A stretch of DNA of 33,361 nt from Planctomycetaceae bacterium. GTDB taxonomy: Bacteria > Planctomycetota > Planctomycetia > Pirellulales > Pirellulaceae. The notes below the pieces were generated by a model that saw only the letters and a program-made list of their open reading frames with translations, was not told the origin of the DNA and did not search any database. The stretch lies in contig SYJV01000016.1 of the NCBI GenBank assembly GCA_005798335.1, positions 1-33,361 on the forward strand, in the 5' to 3' direction. A program made the translations under genes and the position numbers. Each line of letters begins with the position of its first letter. The first letter of the stretch is position 1. This document shows, one piece after another, positions 15,182 to 23,204 of the stretch.

Positions 15182-16609
15182 ATGGCCACACGACAACCAT
15201 CAGTACCACGCTTTGCTTCGCTCGGGGCACCGCCCGCCGTGTCGCGGCGCGAGTGGCTCGAGCGCGCGGCCGGCGGCTGCGGCGCGATTGCACTCCACGC
15301 TCTTTTGGCCGAGGAACTTGGAGGCGCTGTTGCGAACCGCCAACTGCACCATTCACCGCGAGCCAAGCGTCTCATCTTCCTGTTTATGACCGGCGGCGTA
15401 TCGCACGTCGATTCATTCGATCCGAAGCCGAAATTGTTCGCCGATCACAATCAGACAATTTCGGTCGATAACTTCCAGGGCAAGCTGGGCGAGTTCAAAA
15501 TGCACTTGAAGGCGCCGAGCTGGTTGTTCCGGCCGGGCGGGCAGAGCGGCATTGAAGTCAGCGATCTTTTTCCTAATATGCGGAGCGTTGTAGATGACTT
15601 GTGTGTGATCCGCTCCATGACCACCGATCACACGAACCACTACGAAAGCACGCTGGGCATGCATTGCGGGTCGTGGACCTTTGCTCGGCCTTGCCTCGGT
15701 TCGTGGATCAGCTATGGGCTGGGGACCGAGAACCACAACATGCCTTCCTTCATGGTCATTGCGCCGCAGCCTCCGTACGCTGGCGCACAAACATGGGGTA
15801 GCGACTTTCTACCCGCAGCCCATCAAGGAGTCCACATTACGCCGGGGGATAATCCTGTCGCGGACATTCGGCCGCGCGGAATCCAACCCGAGCTCCAGAG
15901 ACTGGAGCTCGATTTGCTCCAGCGGGCGAACCGACGCCACCTGTCGGAGCGTTCGGCCGAGCCGGCCTTGGAGGCCCGCATCCAATCATTCGAAACCGCC
16001 TTCGGCATGCAGCGGGAAGTTCCCGAAGCGCTCGATATCGCTCAGGAAACCGCGGACACGCTGAAGCTGTATGGCCTCGCACCCGGCCAGACAACCGGTT
16101 TTGGCTGGCAGTGTCTGGTGGCGCGCCGTTTGGTTGAGCGTGGCGTGCGATTTATCGAGCTGATCGACGTCGGTTCGGCGAACAACTGGGATGCGCATGG
16201 CGACATGGCGACGCATGCTCCACTGGCCAAAAACGTCGATCGACCGATCGCAGGGCTGATTGCGGACTTGAAGCAGCGCGGTCTCTTGGATGACACACTC
16301 GTAGTCTGGGCGACCGAGTTCGGCAGAACGCCTTACAACTCGGCCAAGGATGCCAAGGGACGCGAACACCACCATCAGGCGTTTTCATGCTGGTTGGCTG
16401 GCGGTGGCGTGCAAGGCGGCATCGTGCATGGCGCCACCGACGACTATGGAGTGGCTGTCACAGAAGGCGGCGTTCATGTTCATGACCTGCACGCCACGAT
16501 ACTCCATCTACTGGGCTTAGATCATGAAAGACTCACATTCCGACACGCTGGGAGAGATTATCGCCTGACCGACGTTGCCGGTAAGGTCGTACATTCGATT
16601 TTCACTTAG
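15182..16609 (+). CDS. DUF1501 domain-containing exported protein (1)
   Basis: 475 residues from ATG 15182, 5 bases after the PSD1 stop; the frame opens earlier but would overlap that gene. The leader SRREWLERAAGGCGAIALHALL is Tat-like. The family pattern follows: RLIFLFMTGGVSHVDSFDPKP, TDHTNHYESTLGMHCG, SYGLGTENHNMPSFMV, WATEFGRTPYN and the GREHHHQAFSCWLAGGGVQGG region. DUF1501 belongs to the alkaline-phosphatase/sulfatase-like superfamily, with conserved Asp/His that could bind metal, but no reaction is established. Pairing with the PSD1 gene just upstream is the standard planctomycete arrangement and suggests joint function outside the cytoplasm. Confidence 0.93.
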   Translation: MATRQPSVPRFASLGAPPAVSRREWLERAAGGCGAIALHALLAEELGGAVANRQLHHSPRAKRLIFLFMTGGVSHVDSFDPKPKLFADHNQTISVDNFQGKLGEFKMHLKAPSWLFRPGGQSGIEVSDLFPNMRSVVDDLCVIRSMTTDHTNHYESTLGMHCGSWTFARPCLGSWISYGLGTENHNMPSFMVIAPQPPYAGAQTWGSDFLPAAHQGVHITPGDNPVADIRPRGIQPELQRLELDLLQRANRRHLSERSAEPALEARIQSFETAFGMQREVPEALDIAQETADTLKLYGLAPGQTTGFGWQCLVARRLVERGVRFIELIDVGSANNWDAHGDMATHAPLAKNVDRPIAGLIADLKQRGLLDDTLVVWATEFGRTPYNSAKDAKGREHHHQAFSCWLAGGGVQGGIVHGATDDYGVAVTEGGVHVHDLHATILHLLGLDHERLTFRHAGRDYRLTDVAGKVVHSIFT

Positions 16610-16617
16610 GTGTTTTG

Positions 16618-16646
16618 CGGCCGTCCCTGGCCGATATTTTGTTTTT
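16618..16646 (+). terminator. Weak hairpin with T-rich tail after the DUF1501 gene
   Basis: CGGCC (16618-16622) and GGCCG (16629-16633) form a 5-bp stem with a 6-nt loop, followed by ATATTTTGTTTTT. The stem is short, so it may only partly separate the cytochrome operon from the DUF1559 genes. Confidence 0.4.
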
Positions 16647-16671
16647 GTGTCCAAACCTTTAGGAGTTCGAA

Positions 16672-17691
16672 ATGTTAGCGAGAAAACGCGGTTTTACGCT
16701 GGTCGAGCTGTTGGTTGTGATTGCCATTATTGGAGTTCTGGTGGGTTTGTTGTTACCTGCGGTTCAATCCGCGCGCGAAGCCGCGCGGCGGATGCAGTGC
16801 AGCAACAATCTCAAACAGTTGGCGCTCGCTGTTCACAACTATGCGGACGCCCATAGGACAACTCCTTATGGATCGTTGAACTGGGTAAATGCCAATGGCA
16901 GGTTCGGCTGCAACCCCGAATGGCCCTACCTGCTGCATTACTTGTTGCCGTTCATGGAGCAGAGACAGTATCACGATCTGCTCCCTTGGTTGGACCGCAG
17001 AAACACGATCTGCCCGTGGACGGCGGACGGATTGAGAGCGTTCCCTCCTTCAATTCACAACATGTCGATCAGTGCTTGGCTCTGCCCCTCCGACACGCAG
17101 TTTGGCGGATCGTTACCCAACGGGCAATCCTATGGTGGCCTAAACGGTGTCAAGCCGGCGAGCACCGGTGCCGCTGGGCCGATCCTCGCGGTGAGCAATT
17201 ACCTGGGAGTCTTTTCTGGTCTCAACGATGGAGAGACTACCTCCGAGCCGGCAGGACGTAAGGGGGCGTTTCGCATGAACACCGCGCGGCGATTCGCCGA
17301 GTTTACGGATGGGACATCCAACACGATCATTCTCGTGGAGTACTTGCAGGGCTACTCGACGGACGGGCGTGGATATATCTATACCAACCGGGCTTCCTCG
17401 CAATACATTCATGCCACTAACACGCCGAACTCATCCAACCCGGAGAATCTACTGGCGCATTTCCGCTGGTGCGGCGCCGGCAGTCCAGGCAACCAACCCC
17501 GCCAGAATCTCCCGTGCATTGCAGACGGCAACTCGGATCGAAATTTCGCCTCAGCCCGTAGCCGACATACAGGCGGAGTGCAAGTTGCATCCGGGGACGG
17601 CTCGGTTCGATTCGCCAGCAACGGCATCGATTTGATCACGTGGCGTAATCTGCATTGGCTCGACGACGGCGCGGTAATCGGAGATTGGTAA
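16672..17691 (+). CDS. DUF1559 pseudopilin-like protein, tandem copy 1
   Basis: 339 residues; AGGAG (16661-16665) precedes ATG 16672. The N-terminus [19 protein letters not shown] is a type IV prepilin/pseudopilin signal with cleavage expected between Gly and Phe and a single membrane helix. It continues into the planctomycete signature [24 protein letters not shown]. The C-terminal half has [14 protein letters not shown] and SRHTGGVQVASGDGSVRF, the DUF1559 end motif. Such proteins are very abundant in planctomycetes and are thought to sit in the cell envelope; whether they assemble into filaments is not known. The copy at 17853 has the same length and is near-identical outside residues about 117-160. 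Confidence 0.95.
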   Translation: MLARKRGFTLVELLVVIAIIGVLVGLLLPAVQSAREAARRMQCSNNLKQLALAVHNYADAHRTTPYGSLNWVNANGRFGCNPEWPYLLHYLLPFMEQRQYHDLLPWLDRRNTICPWTADGLRAFPPSIHNMSISAWLCPSDTQFGGSLPNGQSYGGLNGVKPASTGAAGPILAVSNYLGVFSGLNDGETTSEPAGRKGAFRMNTARRFAEFTDGTSNTIILVEYLQGYSTDGRGYIYTNRASSQYIHATNTPNSSNPENLLAHFRWCGAGSPGNQPRQNLPCIADGNSDRNFASARSRHTGGVQVASGDGSVRFASNGIDLITWRNLHWLDDGAVIGDW

Positions 17692-17701
17692 AGTCGGGGC
17701 A

Positions 17702-17728
17702 ACGTGGGATAAGCTTCCAGCTTGTCAA
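17702..17728 (-). repeat. 27-bp dispersed element, copy B
   Basis: On + it begins ACGTGGGATAAG and ends CTTGTCAA, with internal hairpin AAGCT-TCC-AGCTT. It lies 10 bases after the first tandem DUF1559 stop and pairs as an inverted repeat with copy C. Between them, AGGCAGT units resemble another short heptamer repeat. Confidence 0.85.
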
Positions 17729-17763
17729 TTAGGCAGTAGTCAATAGGCAGTAGAATGTAGCCC

Positions 17764-17820
17764 TTTGCTTGCACAATTTATTGACAAGCTGGAAGCTTAT
17801 CCCACGTCACATGAACCATG
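17764..17820 (+). repeat. 27-bp dispersed element with flanks, copy C
   Basis: The core at 17781-17807 is the exact inverse of copy B. The flanks TTTGCTTGCACAA and ATGAACCATG match copy A at 11272-11331. It lies just upstream of the second DUF1559 gene. Confidence 0.85.
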
Positions 17821-17852
17821 CCTTAAGAATGCCGTACTTTTAGGAGTTTCAA

Positions 17853-18872
17853 ATGCTGGAGAAAAAAAACGGTTTTACCCTAGTCGAGCTCTTGGTCGTG
17901 ATTGCCATAATTGGAGTTCTGGTGGGTTTGTTGTTGCCTGCGGTTCAGTCCGCACGCGAAGCCGCACGACGGATGCAGTGTAGCAATAATCTTAAACAGT
18001 TGGCGCTCTCGGTTCACAACTATGCGGACACCCATAGGAAGACTCCCTATGGATCGTTGAACTGGGTCGGTGTCACTGGCAGGCACGGCTGCAACCCCGA
18101 GTGGCCCTACTTGCTCCATTACTTGTTGCCATTTATGGAGCAGAGGCAGTATCACGATCTGCTTCCCTGGCTGGACCGCAGAACGACGATCTGCCCCTGG
18201 ATGCCGGGCGGAAAGACGGCGTTTCCTGATGCAGTGCAGGGCGTTGCGATCAACGCCTGGATCTGCCCCTCCGACACGCAATTCGGTGGCACGTTTCCTG
18301 GTGGTGCCGGATCTTTCGGTTCGATGCATGGCATCAAGCCGCCGCAAATCGGAACCAACGGGCCGATCCTCGCAGTGAGCAATTATCTGGGAGTCTTTTC
18401 TGGCCTCAACGATGGAGAGGCTAGATCCGAGCCGGCAAGTCGCAAGGGGGCCTTTCGCATGAACACCGCGCGGTCATTCGCTGAGTTTACGGATGGGACG
18501 TCCAACACGTTCCTTATGGTAGAGTATCTGCGTGGGTACTCGACGGACCATCGTGGATTCATCTACACGAACCGGGCGTCTTCGCAGTATATTTATCCCA
18601 CCAACACGCCGAACTCGTCCAACCCGGAAAATCTGCTAAACCATTTCCTCTGGTGCGGTGCCGGTAGTCCGGGCAGCCAGCCTCGCCAGAATCTCCCTTG
18701 CGTACCCGGAGGCACGGACGCGAATTTCGCGTCCGCCCGCAGCCGGCATACAGGGGGCGTGCAAGTTGGGTCAGCGGACGGTTCAGTTCGGTTCGCCAGC
18801 AACGGCATCGACTTGATTACGTGGCGAAATCTGCATTGGCTCGACGACGGCCAGGTAATCGGAGATTGGTAA
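17853..18872 (+). CDS. DUF1559 pseudopilin-like protein, tandem copy 2
   Basis: 339 residues, AGGAG at 17842-17846 before ATG 17853. It has the same prepilin-like N-terminus ([18 protein letters not shown]) and DUF1559 C-terminus (SRHTGGVQVGSADGSVRF, ending DDGQVIGDW) as the gene at 16672. Alignment by eye shows near identity over residues 1-116 and 165-339, including NPEWPYLLHYLLPFMEQRQYHD. A divergent middle lies at about 117-160, where one copy reads PPSIHNMSISAWLCPSD and the other PDAVQGVAINAWICPSD, followed by a variable loop. This is a recent tandem duplication with a locally faster-changing surface segment. The lipoprotein gene at 19155 follows. Confidence 0.95.
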   Translation: MLEKKNGFTLVELLVVIAIIGVLVGLLLPAVQSAREAARRMQCSNNLKQLALSVHNYADTHRKTPYGSLNWVGVTGRHGCNPEWPYLLHYLLPFMEQRQYHDLLPWLDRRTTICPWMPGGKTAFPDAVQGVAINAWICPSDTQFGGTFPGGAGSFGSMHGIKPPQIGTNGPILAVSNYLGVFSGLNDGEARSEPASRKGAFRMNTARSFAEFTDGTSNTFLMVEYLRGYSTDHRGFIYTNRASSQYIYPTNTPNSSNPENLLNHFLWCGAGSPGSQPRQNLPCVPGGTDANFASARSRHTGGVQVGSADGSVRFASNGIDLITWRNLHWLDDGQVIGDW

Positions 18873-18882
18873 AGCCGGTGCA

Positions 18883-18937
18883 ACGTGGGATAAGCTTCCA
18901 GCTTGTCAAAACGTGGGATAAGCTTCCAGCTTGTCAA
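18883..18937 (-). repeat. 27-bp dispersed element, tandem copies D and E
   Basis: Two direct copies (18883-18909 and 18911-18937) separated by one base, placed 10 bases after the second DUF1559 stop, as copy B is after the first. Confidence 0.87.
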
Positions 18938-19010
18938 TTTGTATTTGAGACCAGTCATAGCTTCGAGTTTGTCAATAGTAATAGAGACTGGCCATAGCTT
19001 TGACTTGATG

Positions 19011-19037
19011 TTGACAAGCTGGAAGCTTATCCCACGT
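19011..19037 (+). repeat. 27-bp dispersed element, copy F
   Basis: An inverted copy facing D/E. The 73 bp between (18938-19010) contain two related stretches starting GAGACCAGTCATAGCTT and GAGACTGGCCATAGCTT. The whole 18883-19037 region can fold into a long stem-loop. Confidence 0.87.
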
Positions 19038-19154
19038 TTGTCAACGGTATTGTCCCTAGTGCCTTGTCCACTAGTGTGCAGAATCAAGCGTTAACAAACA
19101 ATAGGTGGAGACATTGCTGTGAATTCGACATATTTAGCTTGGAGAAGTGTTCGC

Positions 19155-19577
19155 ATGCCGGGTTTTACGCGGGTTGTACTGATCATGGCTACGTGCCTCG
19201 CCAGTGGATGTGGAGGCGACTCCGGTCGTGGGGCTGTATCGGGCAAAGTGACGGTCGATGGCCAGCCGCTGGCCGATGGAGTGATTACGTTTGTCCCCGC
19301 TGCTGGTACGGAGGGACCGTCAGCGGGATCGGAGGTCAAAGACGGCCGATACAGCATCCCGGCAGATACGGGACCGGTCCCCGGGGACTATCGTGTCGAG
19401 CTGCGCGCACAGAAAAAGACGGGCAAGATGATCGAAGTGGGCTCGCCCGAACCACCGGGTACCAAGATCCCCGAAACGGTTGAAGCGCTGCCGGCAAAGT
19501 ACAATTCGAAATCTACGCTCAAGGAAACCATCAAAGCTGGCAACAACCCGCTCGATTTCGAACTGAAAACGAAGTGA
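19155..19577 (+). CDS. Carboxypeptidase-regulatory-like lipoprotein (1)
   Basis: 140 residues from ATG 19155, which gives a compact lipoprotein signal (FTRVVLIMATCLASGC, lipobox LASGC with Cys 19) and has GGAG about 10 bases upstream. GTG 19119, with GGTGGAG 8 bases upstream, would add 12 residues and is a real alternative. The mature part begins AVSGKVTVDGQPLADGVITFVP, the beta-sandwich pattern of transthyretin/carboxypeptidase-regulatory-like domains, and includes the PAKYNSKSTL motif near the end. These lipoproteins follow DUF1559 genes so regularly in planctomycetes that a structural or surface role with the pseudopilin is a fair inference. No catalytic residues are expected. Confidence 0.88.
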   Translation: MPGFTRVVLIMATCLASGCGGDSGRGAVSGKVTVDGQPLADGVITFVPAAGTEGPSAGSEVKDGRYSIPADTGPVPGDYRVELRAQKKTGKMIEVGSPEPPGTKIPETVEALPAKYNSKSTLKETIKAGNNPLDFELKTK

Positions 19578-19920
19578 CTCATGGGTCAGGCCATAACGAA
19601 AGTCCAGCCAAGCTACTGGGCTGCGTACCTATCCTAATGCAATTCTCGAAGCGTTTGTTGGTAACCTCAGGCTAGAATTGTGCTTTGAATAGTAGGCACA
19701 TCATGGAAAAAGTAACCCCTGTCAACATGCAGAAAAGGGTTTTGAAGAAAGCTATCAAAGGCTATTGCGAATAAGCAACTTCCAGTGGTTAAACTTCCGA
19801 GCCTTCGCCTTTGTTATCTTTCTCCAAAACTAGTGGTTCGCTGGGACGTTTTTGTTGTCCGAGTCTGGCCATAGACATTCCGACCAGCAGACCCGCGCCG
19901 AGCGCGCTGTGAAATTCACT
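19578..19920 (+). other. Gap between two convergent lipoprotein genes
   Basis: 343 bp with no convincing gene. A weak CAATTC (19640-19645)/GAATTG (19675-19680) stem is visible. On the - strand a short frame (stop 19789-19791, first ATG at 19878, 29 residues) continues upstream in frame as ALGAGLLVGMSMARLG, which reads like a membrane-protein tail. It may be a gene remnant or chance. No strong terminator is seen. Confidence 0.4.
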
Positions 19921-20385
19921 TCACTTCTTTGAACTCAGATCGAAATTCGCGCTGTCGCTCCCCTTGTCGGGAACCTCGAAGGTGAGCGGTTTCAGCGAGT
20001 ATTTATCCGGGACCTTTTCCTTGACGATGATTTTCATCTTGTCAACGTTGTTGGGATCCGGCTCCGCCTTCAGTGTCGAAATCATAACTTGATTCTGACC
20101 GACTGTTGCTCCCTTGTCGTCAAAGATACTGGTCAACGTATACTTACCGTCACCGTCAGTCGTGCCCAACGCATCTGGCCCCGTAATCGTGGACGATTCG
20201 TTTTGTCGCATGGGCATGAACTTGACAGTTGCCCCAGCCAAAGGTTGGCCGTCGAGCGTGACACGCCCCGAAATGGGCGCTGTTTTGTATTTCTTGGCTT
20301 CGTCACAGCCGACAAGAGCCGCCATCCACAACAGGCCGACAATTGTCACGAGGGAACAAACTGATTTCCGATTCACTGCTTCCAT
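19921..20385 (-). CDS. Carboxypeptidase-regulatory-like lipoprotein (2)
   Basis: 154 residues. The signal VCSLVTIVGLLWMAALVGC ends in a lipobox ALVGC (Cys 27). The mature domain starts PISGRVTLDGQPLAGATVKFMP, followed by TTDGDGKYTL and VGQNQVMIST, the same beta-sandwich family as the proteins at 19155 and 26560. GGAAG 6 bases before the ATG supports the start. It lies downstream of the - strand DUF1559 gene, with 161 bp between them, and forms a DUF1559-lipoprotein pair convergent with the + strand pair. The C-terminus keeps the PDKYSLKPLTFEV segment, matching PAKYNSKSTL in its neighbour. Confidence 0.88.
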   Translation of the reverse strand: MEAVNRKSVCSLVTIVGLLWMAALVGCDEAKKYKTAPISGRVTLDGQPLAGATVKFMPMRQNESSTITGPDALGTTDGDGKYTLTSIFDDKGATVGQNQVMISTLKAEPDPNNVDKMKIIVKEKVPDKYSLKPLTFEVPDKGSDSANFDLSSKK

Positions 20386-20546
20386 AAACGACTTCCAATA
20401 TTTCTGCGTCGGAATTTGTATGACTTAGGTGATCAGCAAATGAAAGGTCACCAAATACTCAGGACCGCATCTCCAAGGCGAACAACTCGGCACATTACTT
20501 TTCTCGGAGACGCTGCAATGTGGTGCGTTTCCATCTGCCTGCCGCC

Positions 20547-21575
20547 TTATTCGCCGAGTCCTTGTGTAACTTCACCGCCCGCGATGGTCGAGAGAGCCAT
20601 GAGAATCCGGCTATCCAAACTGCTCGACGCAAAATGTACCGAGCCATCGACTCCCAATGCATTAGCGCCGCCCGTATGAAGACTGGCAAATCCTCGGCGA
20701 CAAATCAAGCCCAGGTCGCCGTTGCCCAGTGCGCGGACGCACGCGTCATAATCGGGAATGCGTGTGGCTTGCGTTGGAAAGGCATGAGCCATACTCCCCT
20801 GATTCCGACCGTATCCCCAGTAGGCGCGGAATATCGGGTTGGTCTTCGTGTGATACTCCGTGATGCAATACGTGTTAGACGTGCCATCCGTCACATTCGA
20901 GATGCGTTCGCAACCAAGGGTGCGCAGGTTGAACTGTGGTAAGTTCCACGGTGGAATCACATGCAGCAGCCCGCGCCAAGAGTTCGGTGGGTTTTGTCGC
21001 ACGAAGACGGGCGTGAAGACACTTTGGTCAGGTCCAGCAGGGAGGTTTCCGATAGCCGTCAAATCAAAATACTGGCCATCGTAGGACAGCGCGGTGGAGA
21101 ATCCCGAATAAGATGCACCCGCAAGCGCCTTGTACGAACTAGGAGCGATCGAATTGGGAAACACCGTGCCACCCCAAACTTGCTGGAGCGTTCCAGTGTT
21201 GAGGTCACTCGGGCAGATATATGTGTTGACGATCGTGCGCAAGACCTGCAGATTTGGCTGCACCTGCTGCGGAAGTGAATGGTTGTACTGATTGCCGAGA
21301 TTAGCTCCTTCCAGGAACGGCAATAGCGAAATTCCCCACACCGTCGACGCCGGTTCGCCACCGGAGGTCGTGTGGACCTGGCCGGGACAGAACATCTTGA
21401 AAGTGCTCTCGTAGTTGTGGAGCGCCAGACCGATTTGCTTCAAGTTGTTCGAACACTGCATGCGGCGCGCTGCCTCGCGCGCCGCTTGAACGGCTGGCAG
21501 CAGTAATCCCACCAACACGCCGATAATCGCAATCACTACCAACAACTCGACCAACGTAAATCCGCGACCTTTCAT
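20547..21575 (-). CDS. DUF1559 pseudopilin-like protein (- strand)
   Basis: 342 residues from the ATG at 21575, which has GGAGG 7 bases upstream; the longer frame to 21647 lacks such a site. The N-terminus [19 protein letters not shown] is the prepilin-like signal, followed by [27 protein letters not shown]. It ends with [17 protein letters not shown] and [18 protein letters not shown], then a short [10 protein letters not shown] tail. It is more distant from the two tandem + copies than they are from each other, and shares the LHNYES subtype common elsewhere in planctomycetes. A good sigma-70-like promoter lies at 21655-21684. It is probably co-transcribed with the lipoprotein gene at 19921-20385. 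Confidence 0.95.
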   Translation of the reverse strand: MKGRGFTLVELLVVIAIIGVLVGLLLPAVQAAREAARRMQCSNNLKQIGLALHNYESTFKMFCPGQVHTTSGGEPASTVWGISLLPFLEGANLGNQYNHSLPQQVQPNLQVLRTIVNTYICPSDLNTGTLQQVWGGTVFPNSIAPSSYKALAGASYSGFSTALSYDGQYFDLTAIGNLPAGPDQSVFTPVFVRQNPPNSWRGLLHVIPPWNLPQFNLRTLGCERISNVTDGTSNTYCITEYHTKTNPIFRAYWGYGRNQGSMAHAFPTQATRIPDYDACVRALGNGDLGLICRRGFASLHTGGANALGVDGSVHFASSSLDSRILMALSTIAGGEVTQGLGE

Positions 21576-21654
21576 GCTAATGCCTCCAAGAAGAGCAACT
21601 AAAGGATCGAACGATTGACACATTCGATATAAAAAAGAGCTTCCCAAGAGTGTT

Positions 21655-21684
21655 GTTATAGGATTGGCGCGGATCGAAAGTCAA
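21655..21684 (-). promoter_or_regulatory. Sigma-70-like promoter for the - strand DUF1559 gene
   Basis: On the - strand TTGACT (21684-21679) and TATAAC (21660-21655) are separated by 18 nt; each hexamer matches at five of six positions. It would give a leader of roughly 70 nt. Confidence 0.5.
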
Positions 21685-21778
21685 CAATCCGCAAAAAAGT
21701 AAATGCGTATTTTTGCTGTGAGCACGCCGACCATTCGATGGCTGCTTGGGACTTCAAGTCGCTAGTTGATCCAGATCT

Positions 21779-21806
21779 TTGGATAGCAGTCTGTTCGCGA
21801 TATAAT
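21779..21806 (+). promoter_or_regulatory. Candidate promoter for the DUF1501-DHDPS pair
   Basis: A perfect TATAAT at 21801-21806 with a weak -35 (TTGGAT, 21779-21784, spacer 16). It sits about 50 bases before the DUF1501 start and is divergent from the promoter at 21655-21684. Confidence 0.45.
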
Positions 21807-21857
21807 CCTTTTGCAAGCTAGCGGCCCGTTTCCCAAAGAGCGCACGAGGACCACTTC

Positions 21858-23201
21858 ATGCTGACGATTCCTGGCAAAACGATTCGATTATGCGACCACG
21901 TGTTACGCAGGGATTTTTTGACGATCGGTTCGCTGACAATCGGAGGATTATCTTTGCCTCAATTGCTGCGCGCGGAGGCTCAGTCCGGAGTTCGTCGGTC
22001 GCACAAGTCGATCATCATGATCTACTTGACCGGTGGTCCACCTCATCAGGACATGGTGGATCTGAAGCCGGATGCCCCGGAGGATATCCGTGGCGAGTTT
22101 CGTCCGATCGCTACTAACGTTCCAGGAATTCAAATATCCGAACATATGCCGCGCGTCGCGGCGATGATGGACAAATTCGCGATCATTCGTACTCTGGTCG
22201 GAGCCGAGGACCGGCATTCGTCGTTTCAGTGTGTGACGGGCCGACTGTTTCGTTCGCAGCCACAGGGAGGCTGGCCAGAGATCGGATCTGTCTTGTCGAA
22301 ACTGTACCGACCGGTGGATCCCTCGGTGCCACCTGCAGTCGACTTGTCGATGAAAATGGAGCACCAGCCATACAACCTGCCGGGACCGGGATTCCTCGGC
22401 ATGGCTCACGCGCCTTTCAAGCCGTCGGGAGACGCGATGAACGACATGGTGTTGCAAGGAGTCAGCCTCGACCGGTTGACCGATCGCAGTGCATTGCTGT
22501 CGAGCCTCGAAAAGTTTCGTCGGCAAGCCGATCAGCAAGCTGCGTCAGCGGCCGGTGCCGATGGTTTTTCCGAAAGAGCGATGGGGATTCTTAGCTCCAG
22601 CCGCTTGGTCGAAGCCCTCGACTTGTCGCGCGAGGATCCCCGCGTCCGCGAGCGTTACGGAAAAGATGATCCAGAATGTCTGCCGTATTCGAAGGCGGGC
22701 TATCAAGCTCATATGTCGAAGTTTTTGGCTGCGCGGCGGTTGGTCGAAGCGGGTGCTCGCTGTGTGACAGTGGCTTTTGCGGATTTCGATTGGCACGGAG
22801 CCAATTTTACGAACGGTCGCAAAGTGATCCCACTGCTCGACCAAGGCTTGGCGGCACTCGTGGCGGATCTGCACGAACGAGGACTCGATCGCGATGTTTC
22901 AGTGGTTGTCTGGGGAGAGTTCGGTCGGACTCCTAAGGTCAATGCGAACGCAGGGCGAGATCACTGGCCGCGTGTGACCTTTGCCATGCTGGCGGGCGGA
23001 GGCATGACCACCGGCCAGGTCATCGGCCAGACCAATCGATTCGCGGAAGAACCCGTTTCGCGTCCGATTCATTATCAAGATGTGATTGCCACGCTTTATC
23101 ATAACCTTGGCATCGACACCGCTCGCACGACGATCCCCGATCTCAACGGCCGTCCGCAGTACGTTTCTGAAACCCACGAACCGATCCGCGAACTGGTGTG
23201 A
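21858..23201 (+). CDS. DUF1501 domain-containing exported protein (2)
   Basis: 447 residues; GAGG lies upstream of ATG 21858. A Tat-like leader LRRDFLTIGSLTIGGLSLPQLL is followed by SIIMIYLTGGPPHQDMVDLKP, HMPRVAAMMDKFAIIRTLVG, RRLVEAGARCVTVAFADFDWHG, VVVWGEFGRTPKVN and AGRDHWPRVTFAMLAGGGM, the full DUF1501 pattern of the alkaline-phosphatase-like clan. It belongs to a different subgroup from the copies at 15182 and 30457, having SSFQCVTGR where those have a glycine-rich NHYES/NNHSP region. It is not next to a PSD1 gene here. It is followed after 3 bases by an exported DHDPS-family protein, so the two probably work on one substrate. Confidence 0.92.
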   Translation: MLTIPGKTIRLCDHVLRRDFLTIGSLTIGGLSLPQLLRAEAQSGVRRSHKSIIMIYLTGGPPHQDMVDLKPDAPEDIRGEFRPIATNVPGIQISEHMPRVAAMMDKFAIIRTLVGAEDRHSSFQCVTGRLFRSQPQGGWPEIGSVLSKLYRPVDPSVPPAVDLSMKMEHQPYNLPGPGFLGMAHAPFKPSGDAMNDMVLQGVSLDRLTDRSALLSSLEKFRRQADQQAASAAGADGFSERAMGILSSSRLVEALDLSREDPRVRERYGKDDPECLPYSKAGYQAHMSKFLAARRLVEAGARCVTVAFADFDWHGANFTNGRKVIPLLDQGLAALVADLHERGLDRDVSVVVWGEFGRTPKVNANAGRDHWPRVTFAMLAGGGMTTGQVIGQTNRFAEEPVSRPIHYQDVIATLYHNLGIDTARTTIPDLNGRPQYVSETHEPIRELV

Positions 23202-23204
23202 GTA

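Noticed and set aside
19789-19878. 29-residue - strand gene
   Set aside because: Too short and without a Shine-Dalgarno sequence; at best a remnant, so only noted in the gap entry.
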